DNA from: Anaerotignum faecicola
GTDB lineage: Bacteria; Bacillota; Clostridia; Lachnospirales; Anaerotignaceae
Assembly: GCF_003865035.1 (NCBI RefSeq)
Contig: NZ_BHVZ01000001.1
Span: forward strand, 372,001-436,000
Length of the DNA stretch: 64,000 bases
Reading direction: 5' to 3'
Shown: piece by piece, positions 1-8,619 of the stretch
Position numbering within the stretch: the first letter of the stretch is position 1
How the letters are laid out: each line of letters opens with the position of its first letter
Translations under genes and position numbers: made by a program
Notes under the pieces: generated by a model
What the model was told of the DNA's origin: nothing
Databases searched by the model: none
What the model saw: only the letters and a program-made list of their open reading frames with translations

Positions 1-3000
1 CAAAAGTAACATCTTTCAGACTGCCTGTTACATACTGGAATAAATGGCTGATCCAGCCTCCAACGGAATCCAGTGCAGTTACTTTATCCAGAAATTCTCC
101 ATTTTTATTGATGATAATCGTTCCTGTTGGCACATCATCTTTCATTTCAACTTTCTGGATTTCCCCGGTATCCTCAATCGTAAAAGTGATCTCTTCTGCC
201 TTGAGGTATCCATAAGGAGCCATTTCTTCTCTGAGAGTATAGGTTTCCCCTACGGTAAGTCGTTCAATCAGATGCTGCTCGCCTTTTACAGATTTCCATG
301 TATCAACTGCATTTCCAGCTTTGTCCAGAACAGTAAGTGTCGCACCTGACAATTCCACGCCAGTAGTTAAATCAGACTTGGAAACTACAACCTTTGTAGG
401 CTGGTTCTTAAATACAGAAGATAACTGTACTACCTTAACATCCTGTCCCTGATATTCTGCTTTTACTTCCATAACTTCATCAGAAGATACATAACCATCT
501 GGTGCTGCAAGTTCTTTGATATAATACTCACCAAATGGAAGATCCTGTGTAAATACAGCCTTTCCATCTTCTCCGGAAACAGCTTTTCCAAGCAGTGTGC
601 CTGCTTTCACAATTACAGCTCCATGACCTTTCATATCATTCTTTGCATAAAGTCCAAACTCTGCTCCTGCAACGGCTGCTTCTGTATCAGCATCCTGTTT
701 TACCACAGAAATTTCTACTTTCTGACGGTCATTTTCAAAGATAGCTGTCTGTTCAATGACTGGTGTTTCCTGATCTTTGTAAGAAAAAGTCATGATCTGT
801 GCTTCACTGTTTAAAGCAAAGCCATCCGGTGCTGTCTTTTCAACAATCTTATAGCTTCCAAGCGGCAGATTTTTCAGGACCGCTTTTCCATCTTTATCCG
901 TTGTAACCGTTTTTACCAGTGTTCCAGCAGCATATTCCAGAATACGGTTTCCATTATCATCTTTCTGGAAATCTGCAGTATAGATGTCCTCGGCAGCGTA
1001 AATCTCAAACTCTGCCCCTTCCCGATTTTCTGTCTGATATGTAAAATCATCCTTGAATCCGTCCAGAACTTCGCCCTTTTTCACGATAGTCAGTTCACCC
1101 TTAACAGGATGGTTCTCATAAACTGCTTCAATGATCACATCCCCGGAAATTCCGTCCATCTGGTATGCAGTATTGGAATCTACTGTTACCTCATAGTAAT
1201 TTTCATTCAAAGTATATCCATAAGGTGCATTTACTTCCTCAATGTGATAATGTCCGATTTTAAGATTCTGCGGAAGAATCAAATATCCCTGCTCATCTGT
1301 AAAATAGGATTTATGTTTTACTGTAGTCGGATAAGTTGTTACCTGCTCCACATATTTCTCAGTGTCCATGTTGAAAATCTTGAACTCTGTATTCTTCTGA
1401 AGCACTGCCTTTTTCGTCTCATCATCCTGTTTGATGATTTTCAGTTTCGCTTCAAACTCGTCATCCAGAAGCACTCTCCATGTCTGTGGCTGGTTCGGGT
1501 TGTTCTCAGTGATACGCACTGTAAAATCATCTACCGGAGTGTAATTATGAGGTGTCGTGGTTTCACGCACAATATAAGTTCCATAAGGAATCGCAATACT
1601 GCAGGCATAACCTTTTTCATCTGTAAAGATTTCTGTTGCTCCGTTTTCCCCGATCACTACCGGTTTTGCAGAATCAAAATCATAGCTTCCATCCTCTTTT
1701 ACTTTCAGGGAAGATACCAGATAAGCGGTAAATCCTGCCCCTTTCAGTAAGTCGGCATCGGTCTTTCCGTTATTTGCCGCCTTGATAATCTGGAATGGCT
1801 GTTTCATTACCTGCTCCAGAGACAGACAGTCACGTTTTACTTCTGCTACAAGATCTCCTTCGTAATTGCAGACTAGATCATGTTCTTCTTCATCTGCCAG
1901 ATAACCAGTTGGAGGAGTAATCTCTTTCACATAGTAATTACCAAGATATAATCCATCCACAAAAGCCTGTCCATTCTCATCTGTCGTAAGAGTGGCAACC
2001 TGTTCTCCTGCTTTATAGATCACGCCAGTAGCACCATACGGATGCACAATATCCTCACGAGCATACAGTCCATATACTGCTTTTTCCAGAGTGGCATCAC
2101 CCTGTGGAACTGCCTTTTTGGTTTCTTTATCCTGCTTCTGCAGAGAAATCTTAGCTGTCACACGTTCATTTTTGAATGTATGCTTGAATGTCTGTTTTGC
2201 TTCTTTATCATTCGTATAAGAGAAAGCAAACGTATAAACATCATCTGTGTTTCTCACATACCCTTCCGGTGCCTGCACTTCTTTCACATCATAAGAAAAT
2301 CCAAGCGGCAGGTCTGCTGTAAACTTCGCTGTTCCGTCTGCTCCTGTTGTCACTTTCTGGATCAGTGTCCCTTTCTTTACAATGACGGTTCCATCCACGT
2401 TGGTAATGTCACTTGCAGCATAAAGTCCAAAGATTCCTCCAGCCAGAGGATTTTCTGTATCTTCATCCTGTTTTGTTACCATTACTTCTACTTTCTGTCT
2501 GTCATTAGTAAAGGTTGTCTCAGTGAAAACAACATCCACATTCTGTCCTGCATAGGATAATGTTACTGTCTTTTCCTCTCCGGCATTATAGAATCCTGTC
2601 GGAGCCTGTTTCTCTTTTACGATATATGTACCAAGATACAGATTTTTAAGAACGGTAGCTCCGTTTGTATCTGTTGTCAGATTCTCTTTTACCAGATCAC
2701 CCTTGCTGTAAACTTTTGTACCATAAGCAGTTTTAATATCTGCTCCAGCATACACATCATAAACAGCACCACTCTGTCTGCGTTTCTCATACTTAAATGT
2801 TGTTCCGTTTTCTGTTACATCTGCACCAACCAGAACCTCACCTTCTTTATAAACGGTAAGCTGTCCCATCTGTTCTTCATCTGGAACGGTAACGGTTGTG
2901 GTCTTGCTGACTTCCAGTTTCACATTGTAAGCTGTTGCATTGATACGATATCCGCTTGGAGCTGTAATCTCTTTCAGATATACAGTATCCTGTGTCTTAG

Positions 3001-4633
3001 TGATCTGTACGGACGCTTCACCGTTTTCATCCGTCGCAGGTAACTGTGTGATCAGTTTTGTGCATTCTGCATCACTGTATAATCCAAACACAGCACCAGA
3101 CAGCTTTGCGTCTGACTTGGCATCTTTCTTGATCACCTTAACACTTGCCTGCTGTACCCAAGATACTTTAAAATCTACATATTTCTCATCATCAACGCCT
3201 TCACCAAATACCAGAGCCAGATCCTGGTTTCCGGAACCTGTTGAAATCTTATAAGCTGAATAATCTTTGGTAATGCTTCCTTTCATGGTTGCAGACCAGC
3301 TTCCTGCCACATCACTCACCTGTGTTAATGGTGCAGACAGATAAAACTTTGTACCACCACAAATTTCCACACTTTCTCCGGCTTTATTTATTTTACCTGT
3401 TGTCAGGTTATGAAGCTGTACACCTGCCGGAAGTTTCATGGTAATGGTCTGTAACGCATCCGCATTAAATGTAATATCCTTTGTTCTCTGACTGTTGCCA
3501 TCCACATAGGCTTTTACATCTGCATCCGAAAAGGACATTGCCACATCTGGAATTTCCGGCTGTGAAATACAGTAATTATAGAGTTTCATTGCCAGATTCT
3601 GTGCTGTACTGTTTGCACCTGAAAAAGCATCCCCACTTCCATTTGCATAAGATGCTGCCAGATGTACCAAGATAAATCTGGCTCCTGTACTTAAATTGCC
3701 GTATCCGTTTTCTTCTGTAAAAAAACCATCATCACCGGAAGCCTTTGTACCGTAATAGCACACTTTTGCAAGTGTTTTCCCATCACCAACTTTATTGATC
3801 GTATAGGTTCCACTTCCTGGCCCTGGTTTGGATGGCTGCACACAGTATGCTGTGGCAGATATATTACCGAATTTTACAGTGTACTGATAAGTAAGATATG
3901 TTCCATATCCATAATCTGCATATCGGTATTCTGCTCCTCTGGTCACAGAAACCTGCTGTGAACTTCTGGCATTGCCCGCCGCAGCCATAAAGGTCACTGT
4001 TTCTCCGGCTTCCATTGCATACAGATCAATGCCATTACTCTCTGCCTGTTCCAGTACTTCTGAAACGGTTAATTCAGATTCCAAATCTGCTGTGCTTTCA
4101 GAATTTTGTGTTTCCCGGTGCGACTCCGAATCCTCCTCGCTCTGCTCCGTATCCCCAGTATCATCCTCAACATTCACTGTACTGTCCGAAGAACGCTCTG
4201 ACTGCACTTCTGTTTCCGGTTCTTTCACTGTAATATTTCTGCTGATTCTATAAGCAGGATGACCGCTGACTGGTTTTACTGCATAGACAGCCTTGTAAGT
4301 ATCCGGTGTATGTGTGTCGAAATCTGTACCAGTTTCATTCTTTGCTTCATGGAATAAAATCTTGATCTTACTTTCATCTACACCTTCGATTCCAGACAGA
4401 TCAACTTCTACATCAAATTCCTGCCCATAAGAAAGTTCAATGTCATTTGCCTTTACGATTTCATCCGGATCAAGGGAATCTTGAACGTCTTTTAATTCTG
4501 CATACTGCTGTTCAAATGGTATTTCTTCCGGTTCTAATTCAGAAGCCGAAACTGCTACTGGCTGAATAATGACAGAAGCCAGTGTTGCGACTGCCATAAA
4601 TCCGGACAAGAATCTTTTGAATCTCATTTTCAT
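1..4633 (-). CDS. Large thioester/Cna-B repeat surface adhesin (partial, C-terminus outside window)
   Basis: An open minus-strand frame runs from ATG 4633 to the window edge (1544 codons seen, no stop). The N-terminus is a signal peptide (basic MKMRFKRF, hydrophobic core, VSASE). A Glu/Ser/Thr-rich stretch follows, then a thioester-type domain with Cys264 in AYCVQPSKPGPGSG, the context of TQXA/TED adhesin domains that bond covalently to host ligands. About ten SpaA/Cna-B-like modules of 80-100 residues follow, each starting with a lysine-containing strand such as VVKQDADTEAAV and ending with a variant of EVNAPYGY, the usual isopeptide-forming arrangement. A sortase signal is expected beyond the window. 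The start is supported by AGAGAGGA about 10 bases upstream. Such proteins are frequent cargo of Lachnospiraceae conjugative elements. Thioester and isopeptide chemistry is inferred from family knowledge. Confidence 0.85.
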   Translation of the reverse strand, partial: MKMRFKRFLSGFMAVATLASVIIQPVAVSASELEPEEIPFEQQYAELKDVQDSLDPDEIVKANDIELSYGQEFDVEVDLSGIEGVDESKIKILFHEAKNETGTDFDTHTPDTYKAVYAVKPVSGHPAYRISRNITVKEPETEVQSERSSDSTVNVEDDTGDTEQSEEDSESHRETQNSESTADLESELTVSEVLEQAESNGIDLYAMEAGETVTFMAAAGNARSSQQVSVTRGAEYRYADYGYGTYLTYQYTVKFGNISATAYCVQPSKPGPGSGTYTINKVGDGKTLAKVCYYGTKASGDDGFFTEENGYGNLSTGARFILVHLAASYANGSGDAFSGANSTAQNLAMKLYNYCISQPEIPDVAMSFSDADVKAYVDGNSQRTKDITFNADALQTITMKLPAGVQLHNLTTGKINKAGESVEICGGTKFYLSAPLTQVSDVAGSWSATMKGSITKDYSAYKISTGSGNQDLALVFGEGVDDEKYVDFKVSWVQQASVKVIKKDAKSDAKLSGAVFGLYSDAECTKLITQLPATDENGEASVQITKTQDTVYLKEITAPSGYRINATAYNVKLEVSKTTTVTVPDEEQMGQLTVYKEGEVLVGADVTENGTTFKYEKRRQSGAVYDVYAGADIKTAYGTKVYSKGDLVKENLTTDTNGATVLKNLYLGTYIVKEKQAPTGFYNAGEEKTVTLSYAGQNVDVVFTETTFTNDRQKVEVMVTKQDEDTENPLAGGIFGLYAASDITNVDGTVIVKKGTLIQKVTTGADGTAKFTADLPLGFSYDVKEVQAPEGYVRNTDDVYTFAFSYTNDKEAKQTFKHTFKNERVTAKISLQKQDKETKKAVPQGDATLEKAVYGLYAREDIVHPYGATGVIYKAGEQVATLTTDENGQAFVDGLYLGNYYVKEITPPTGYLADEEEHDLVCNYEGDLVAEVKRDCLSLEQVMKQPFQIIKAANNGKTDADLLKGAGFTAYLVSSLKVKEDGSYDFDSAKPVVIGENGATEIFTDEKGYACSIAIPYGTYIVRETTTPHNYTPVDDFTVRITENNPNQPQTWRVLLDDEFEAKLKIIKQDDETKKAVLQKNTEFKIFNMDTEKYVEQVTTYPTTVKHKSYFTDEQGYLILPQNLKIGHYHIEEVNAPYGYTLNENYYEVTVDSNTAYQMDGISGDVIIEAVYENHPVKGELTIVKKGEVLDGFKDDFTYQTENREGAEFEIYAAEDIYTADFQKDDNGNRILEYAAGTLVKTVTTDKDGKAVLKNLPLGSYKIVEKTAPDGFALNSEAQIMTFSYKDQETPVIEQTAIFENDRQKVEISVVKQDADTEAAVAGAEFGLYAKNDMKGHGAVIVKAGTLLGKAVSGEDGKAVFTQDLPFGEYYIKELAAPDGYVSSDEVMEVKAEYQGQDVKVVQLSSVFKNQPTKVVVSKSDLTTGVELSGATLTVLDKAGNAVDTWKSVKGEQHLIERLTVGETYTLREEMAPYGYLKAEEITFTIEDTGEIQKVEMKDDVPTGTIIINKNGEFLDKVTALDSVGGWISHLFQYVTGSLKDVTF

Positions 4634-5136
4634 TTTGACTGAATCCTCTCTTTCTTCTATTATCTGCTCTGTTTTCATGCAGGCTCACACCTGCATTATT
4701 CAATCATTGGAACCACCTCCCACATCTTATTACTGATACAGAAATAACTCTGATAACAGCACATTCATATGGCAGTGCCTTTTTTGAAACACCGCCACAT
4801 GGTATCTGCTGTCATCCTGTAAAACAGGAATGACACTCAGGTAAAGTTCAGGATCAAGCATTAAGCCGCAAGAGGTAATTCGTAATCGTTCCTGCAAGGG
4901 GTGCCTCCCATCTGTATCCCTTCACGTTTTCACCGGATTCCCGCCGCAAGAATGCGTAGCTGAAAAGTTCCGGGTATCCTCTCGCTGCTGGTATGAAATT
5001 GTCAAGGTTCAATTTTTAAGGGTATTATTATCTCGAATTGAAAATAGACATTTGCCCCTTCACTAACCGCATGTGTGAAAGGGCAAAAATTAACCTGTTT
5101 GAAAAATTTTTTAGAAATTTTTATTCCAACATTGTT
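4634..5136 (-). other. 503-bp leader region with hairpins and mini-ORF upstream of the adhesin
   Basis: No ordinary gene fills this gap. Read on the minus strand it contains a hairpin pairing GTCAT and CCTGT with ACAGG and ATGAC (4811-4834), a nine-codon open frame MWEVVPMIE whose internal ATG has a good GGGAGG site, and a GCAGG/CCTGC hairpin (4678-4695) just before the adhesin ribosome site. A 52-codon frame at its distal end is listed separately. The arrangement looks like a long regulated 5' leader of the adhesin gene; its function is not known. Confidence 0.4.
4854..5012 (-). CDS. Possible 52-aa peptide with TTG start, or part of a structured RNA
   Basis: Starting at TTG 5012, directly after an in-frame TAA, the minus strand encodes a 52-residue peptide beginning LNLDNFIPAARGYPELFSY and ending NYLLRLNA. 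Its composition looks protein-like (aromatic and charged residues, no low complexity), but there is no ATG and no clear ribosome site. I do not recognise a domain. It may be a real short protein, or the fortuitous reading of a conserved leader or structured RNA. It lies between the sigma-like regulator and the adhesin. Confidence 0.3.
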   Translation of the reverse strand: MNLDNFIPAARGYPELFSYAFLRRESGENVKGYRWEAPLAGTITNYLLRLNA

Positions 5137-6198
5137 TTATGTGTTTTCCAGTTGTTCTTTTAACTTCTCCAATACTTTCTTCCTCCGGTTTCTAATCGTC
5201 TTTGGGCAGCACCCCAAATACTGTGCCGTTTCTTTTACTGTAAATTCTTCAAAAAACAATAGTGTTATCAGTTCTGCATCCTCTTTAGTCAAATATCCCA
5301 GAGCTTCTTCCAGTTCCTGTATTTCTGACAGTCTGATAACGATTTCTTCCGGTGATACTACCGAAAAAGAGCAGTCATAGCCTTTTTCCTGTAATTCCTC
5401 CATGCTGCATACCCCATTCCTCTGCATTTTTTCAACCTGGTATCGCTCTTTTCTTCCAGCCTGATACCAGGCCAAATATACTTCCCTGGTAACTTCCACA
5501 AGCGTGTCATTTATACGCAGCATATAGCGTTGTCTTTCTTTTGGCTTTTTACCAGGCATACTTCCAGTCTCCTTTTCCAATGCTCTGGCAGAGTTATCCG
5601 AATTATTCCGCATTTTCTGCATTGCCTGTGAAATACACTTTGATACTGCCGGAACTGTAATACCCAGTTCATGCGAAACTTCTTTTTGTGTTTTCTGCTG
5701 AAAATAAATACGCTGGATCATCTGTCTCTGTCGCTCTGTCAGCAAATCCATCAGCTCTCTGACTGTTTCCTCTGCAATGATTTTTTCAAGCAGACATTGT
5801 CCTTTATCTGCCAACTCGCACCATTCTTCAGAAATACAGCTATATGAAACACAATTATTATGTTCTCGTGTTTCCCTGTTTCTCCACAGCCGGTCTTCGC
5901 CTTCTAATATCAGCCTTACATACCAGGGTTGATCATCGAAAAAATTCTCCTCAACAACTGCTATTTTTCTTTCTGCTTCATATACATAATCTCGACAGGT
6001 AAATAATGGAAAAACCGTTGCATAGTCCCCCACACAATAGAGAACATATCCGGTCTGATATGCGATAATTTCCGCACAATCCATCAACCTCTGCTTCGCA
6101 ACTGCTACCTCATTTTCTCTTAAATATTTAGCGGACGGAACCTTTCTTCTTTCTTCCCTGTTACTTACAACCTGTTTCAATTCCTGCAATGTAAGCAT
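5137..6198 (-). CDS. Sigma-70-like regulator with two region-4 HTH segments
   Basis: 353 residues from ATG 6198, chosen because AAAGGTGG lies six bases upstream; an upstream in-frame start at 6267 lacks a site. Two separate sigma region 4-like helix-turn-helix segments are visible. One is near the middle (LTERQRQMIQRIYF, then KTQKEVSHELGITVPAVSKC); the other is at the C-terminus (LTKEDAELITLLFFEEF, then TVKETAQYLGCCPKTIRNR). No region 2 (core-binding) motif is seen. The C-terminal half from about residue 225 (RYMLRINDTLVEVTREVYLAWY) resembles the short sigma-like regulators found in clostridial conjugative elements, so the protein looks like a fusion of two such units. It probably controls element genes, perhaps the adhesin next to it. 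Confidence 0.75.
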   Translation of the reverse strand: MLTLQELKQVVSNREERRKVPSAKYLRENEVAVAKQRLMDCAEIIAYQTGYVLYCVGDYATVFPLFTCRDYVYEAERKIAVVEENFFDDQPWYVRLILEGEDRLWRNRETREHNNCVSYSCISEEWCELADKGQCLLEKIIAEETVRELMDLLTERQRQMIQRIYFQQKTQKEVSHELGITVPAVSKCISQAMQKMRNNSDNSARALEKETGSMPGKKPKERQRYMLRINDTLVEVTREVYLAWYQAGRKERYQVEKMQRNGVCSMEELQEKGYDCSFSVVSPEEIVIRLSEIQELEEALGYLTKEDAELITLLFFEEFTVKETAQYLGCCPKTIRNRRKKVLEKLKEQLENT

Positions 6199-6368
6199 AA
6201 TTACCACCTTTCTGCCTGCTGGCAACAGGTGCCCATCAGCAGAAAGGATAGGATTCTTACTGTTCAACTGACAAAAAGGACAGTAAAAAACAGCTTCCGG
6301 TACACCCGTTTTTTTTAAACGAGAGCCTGAAACTTCTTTACTGCCCTTTCTAATAGTTACAATATTCT

Positions 6369-6518
6369 CTACTTTATTTTCTGTCTGATGCCAGCATCAG
6401 ACTTCTTGGCATTTCTTTTTGCTTTTATGTTCTTTTCATTTTCCATCAAAACAGAATAGTCTCCCATTGCATCATAGGGACACTGTTTCCGATAAAGCAA
6501 ATTTTCTTCTCTTGTCAT
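6369..6518 (-). CDS. Small basic hypothetical protein, 49 aa
   Basis: A short frame begins at ATG 6518, with AGGGAGATAGGATTG just upstream as a plausible ribosome site, and ends at TAG 6369. The peptide starts MTREENLLYRKQCPYDAMGD and ends in a lysine-rich tail (GIRQKIK). It has no signal peptide or membrane segment. It sits between the XRE gene and the sigma-like gene in the same direction. The codon pattern and start signal make it likely real. I do not recognise the family. Confidence 0.5.
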   Translation of the reverse strand: MTREENLLYRKQCPYDAMGDYSVLMENEKNIKAKRNAKKSDAGIRQKIK

Positions 6519-6631
6519 CAATCCTATCTCCCTTCTTTATCTCTCTGTTTTCCATTTTAACAACACAAGATTCTATTATCCTTAGCATATATGGGGAGTT
6601 TTTTTATTTTGCACCCCATATATGGTGAAAT

Positions 6632-6988
6632 TCACCTGTATTCATTTAAACTGTCTATCAGAGAATCTATGGTCTGCATGATAATTTTCTGCTCTTTCCA
6701 TTCCATCTTCTGAATACGGTAAAGCACTTCCTGAATTGATTCCAGCTTCTCTGTACCGCCTCCCTCTTTCCCCAGCAGGAGATTGGCATCCGTTTCCAAT
6801 ATCTCAATCATCTTCCTAAAAATCTCAACAGACATTGCCGTTTGTCCGCCTTCTATCCTGCTGACCGTATTGACACTGATACCTGCTTTTTCCGCAAAAG
6901 ATTCCTGTGACAACTTCATTTCCTGCCTGCGTTTTCTGATCCGTTCTCCCAATTCAATAAGTTCTGTGGAAATTGCACGATTGCTCAA
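6632..6988 (-). CDS. XRE-family HTH transcriptional regulator
   Basis: 118 residues from a TTG codon at 6988, eight bases after AGGAG. Residues 10-65 form a classical lambda-repressor-type helix-turn-helix (LGERIRKRRQEMKLSQESFA, then SVNTVSRIEGG). The rest is a short helical tail likely used for dimerisation. Such proteins regulate maintenance or transfer genes of integrative elements. The gene lies upstream of the small 49-aa gene and is separated from the repA operon by a hairpin terminator. Confidence 0.85.
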   Translation of the reverse strand: MSNRAISTELIELGERIRKRRQEMKLSQESFAEKAGISVNTVSRIEGGQTAMSVEIFRKMIEILETDANLLLGKEGGGTEKLESIQEVLYRIQKMEWKEQKIIMQTIDSLIDSLNEYR

Positions 6989-7053
6989 TACGGTGTCTCC
7001 TTTCCTGCAATTTGTCCCAACTTTACGCCATTGTGTCGCAAAGTTCCCCGAAA

Positions 7054-7085
7054 AAAAGCAGCTAATTTTTGTCTTAGCTGCTTTT
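7054..7085. terminator. Bidirectional rho-independent terminator
   Basis: A perfect 12-bp inverted repeat (AAAAGCAGCTAA and its complement) surrounds an 8-base loop, with A runs before and T runs after. It lies between the 112-aa membrane protein gene and the XRE promoter region, so it ends the parA-parB-repA transcript. Confidence 0.8.
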
Positions 7086-7098
7086 CAAAAAATCTATT

Positions 7099-7437
7099 TC
7101 ATTTTATTCTCGGTATTTTATGTATCCCTGTAAGAACTGTAATCAGAAAAACGCAGAGATAAATGATCGCCTGTCCAATCATTGCCAGAAGAACGATGCT
7201 TCCGATCAATCCTCCGATCAGAAGATTCATTGTCCAGACTGCCAGCGTTCCTCCGAGGTCAAAACCTTTTGGAACCATCCAGACACACATTTTTCCGATT
7301 CCAAACGGTATCCCCATCAGAAGTAACAGCAAGAAATAATTGCACTTCCCATCCTGGATACAAAACGGTCTTAATACTGCAAACAATACTGTAATCACCA
7401 GCACTGGTGCTATCACTTTTTTAATCATCTTCTTCAT
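7099..7437 (-). CDS. Small membrane protein (DUF6050-like)
   Basis: 112 residues with three or four hydrophobic segments: near residues 8-25, 33-50, 62-85 and 86-105. It starts with the basic leader MKKMIKKV and ends IHKIPRIK. It resembles small membrane proteins (DUF6050, from memory) encoded beside repA in clostridial integrative elements. It lies six bases after repA and is probably co-transcribed with it. The function is not known. Confidence 0.65.
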   Translation of the reverse strand: MKKMIKKVIAPVLVITVLFAVLRPFCIQDGKCNYFLLLLLMGIPFGIGKMCVWMVPKGFDLGGTLAVWTMNLLIGGLIGSIVLLAMIGQAIIYLCVFLITVLTGIHKIPRIK

Positions 7438-7443
7438 GTTCCT

Positions 7444-8619
7444 TTATCCTCCATACATATCGTGATTAACTTCTGCCTGATAATAACTGTTTATCGTTGC
7501 CGGGGCATTATACAGGGCGGTCAGAAGATACGCTTTAATATTCCCAATCTTGGTCGTATTCCGATTCAGACAGAACAGCACATATTCGATATGCGAATAG
7601 TTCAATTTCATAAACCTGTTTTTTACCAAAGCAACTGGTTTTTCTACTCCCGCAATTCGAATCATACTGTCCTCCGGCATCATCATAACTTCGATCATCA
7701 ACTCCACCAGTTCATCTACATCTTCCTTGGCATGATATTGATAATCTATGTTTTCATGAATCACCTCACGATATGCTCTCATCTTCTCCATCACATCTTT
7801 TTTCTTTTGGGGATTACCTGATATGATTGGATAAGATTGATTTATCTCAGTTTCACTAATATCAGTCTTGTTAATATCAGTATTATTAGATTGTGATTTC
7901 GGGTATTCTGGATTTGTGATTTCCACTATTCTGGAATGATGATTTTCACTATTTTGGAATTGTGATTCTGGAAATTCTGGATTTGTGGTTTCCACCATTC
8001 TTGAATTGTGATTTTCACTATTCTGGAATTGTGATTCCCCATAATCCTGAATTGTGGTTTTCACTACTCCTGAATGATGATTTTCACAATTCAGAGAAAT
8101 GCCTGTTTTCCCCTTGTTTTCTGCTTCTTGTTGCAAATCTGCACATTCCTCATGTCTTTTCTGTTTCGATTGCAAATCTGCAATTTTTTTATGATCTTCC
8201 TGCTCAGATTGCAGATCTGCACAATTACCTGTCGGCTTTTGATCTGGAACCTCTCTGATCATAAAATTTTTCACATAAATAACATTCGGTTTTCCCAGTC
8301 CCAGACGTTTCTTCTCTATCAATCCAATCCCATTACTGCTGTCCAGCTCTTTTACCAGTTTCACTGCCTTTTGAGTTCCGCAGTTCATCAACTCTGCAAT
8401 TTCTTCCACAGTGAAAATAATGTATACTCTGTCCTCTGAATCCAGCCATCTGTTCTTAATGCTCAGGCTCATACGGTCCAGCATCAGACCGTATAATACC
8501 TTTGCTTCACAAGAAAGAGTTTTAAAGCATGGTTCGGTAAACAGCACTTTAGGGACACGATAAAAGCTGTATTGTTCCGCTTCCATCCCCGTAAAATAAT
8601 CAAACTGTATCTTCTGCAT
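7444..8619 (-). CDS. repA: Replication initiator protein A (RepA_N family)
   Basis: 391 residues. The N-terminal 120 residues match the RepA_N initiator fold (FYRVPKVLFTEPCFKTLSCE, then AKVLYGLMLDRMSLS and EEIAELMNCGTQKAVKLVKEL), a winged-helix DNA-binding domain. A central low-complexity part follows, with three 13-residue units (ADLQ-type) and then three 23-residue units (NSENHxSRxVExTNPExPxS). The C-terminal domain resembles a DnaD/RepA C-terminal helical region. The central repeats are the protein reading of DNA repeats that are likely origin iterons. The gene overlaps parB by 20 bases. It indicates that the element replicates, or once replicated, as a plasmid or a transient circular intermediate. 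Confidence 0.9.
   Translation of the reverse strand: MQKIQFDYFTGMEAEQYSFYRVPKVLFTEPCFKTLSCEAKVLYGLMLDRMSLSIKNRWLDSEDRVYIIFTVEEIAELMNCGTQKAVKLVKELDSSNGIGLIEKKRLGLGKPNVIYVKNFMIREVPDQKPTGNCADLQSEQEDHKKIADLQSKQKRHEECADLQQEAENKGKTGISLNCENHHSGVVKTTIQDYGESQFQNSENHNSRMVETTNPEFPESQFQNSENHHSRIVEITNPEYPKSQSNNTDINKTDISETEINQSYPIISGNPQKKKDVMEKMRAYREVIHENIDYQYHAKEDVDELVELMIEVMMMPEDSMIRIAGVEKPVALVKNRFMKLNYSHIEYVLFCLNRNTTKIGNIKAYLLTALYNAPATINSYYQAEVNHDMYGG
7892..8098. repeat. Nine tandem repeats with exact 23-bp period inside repA (probable origin iterons)
   Basis: Units begin at 7892, 7915, 7938, 7961, 7984, 8007, 8030, 8053 and 8076, each close to TGTGATTTTCACTATTCTGG. Because 23 is not a multiple of 3, three DNA units give one 23-residue protein repeat. 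The adjoining stretch 7840-7890 is AT-rich and repeats TAATATCAGT, as expected for an unwinding element. RepA_N replicons (pAD1, pSK1) are known to carry their origin within the rep gene, so this is probably oriV. Confidence 0.75.
8132..8223. repeat. Three 39-bp repeats with TTGCAAATCTGCA motif inside repA
   Basis: The motif recurs at 8132, 8171 and 8210, exactly 39 bases apart, and encodes three 13-residue ADLQ-type units. Each contains a near-palindrome TGCAAATCTGCA (the third reads TGCAGATCTGCA, a perfect palindrome). It flanks the 23-bp array and could be a second protein-binding array of the origin. Confidence 0.55.

Noticed and set aside
7892..8223. CRISPR array
   Set aside because: The repeats are tandem without unique spacers, lie in a coding frame, and no cas genes are nearby.
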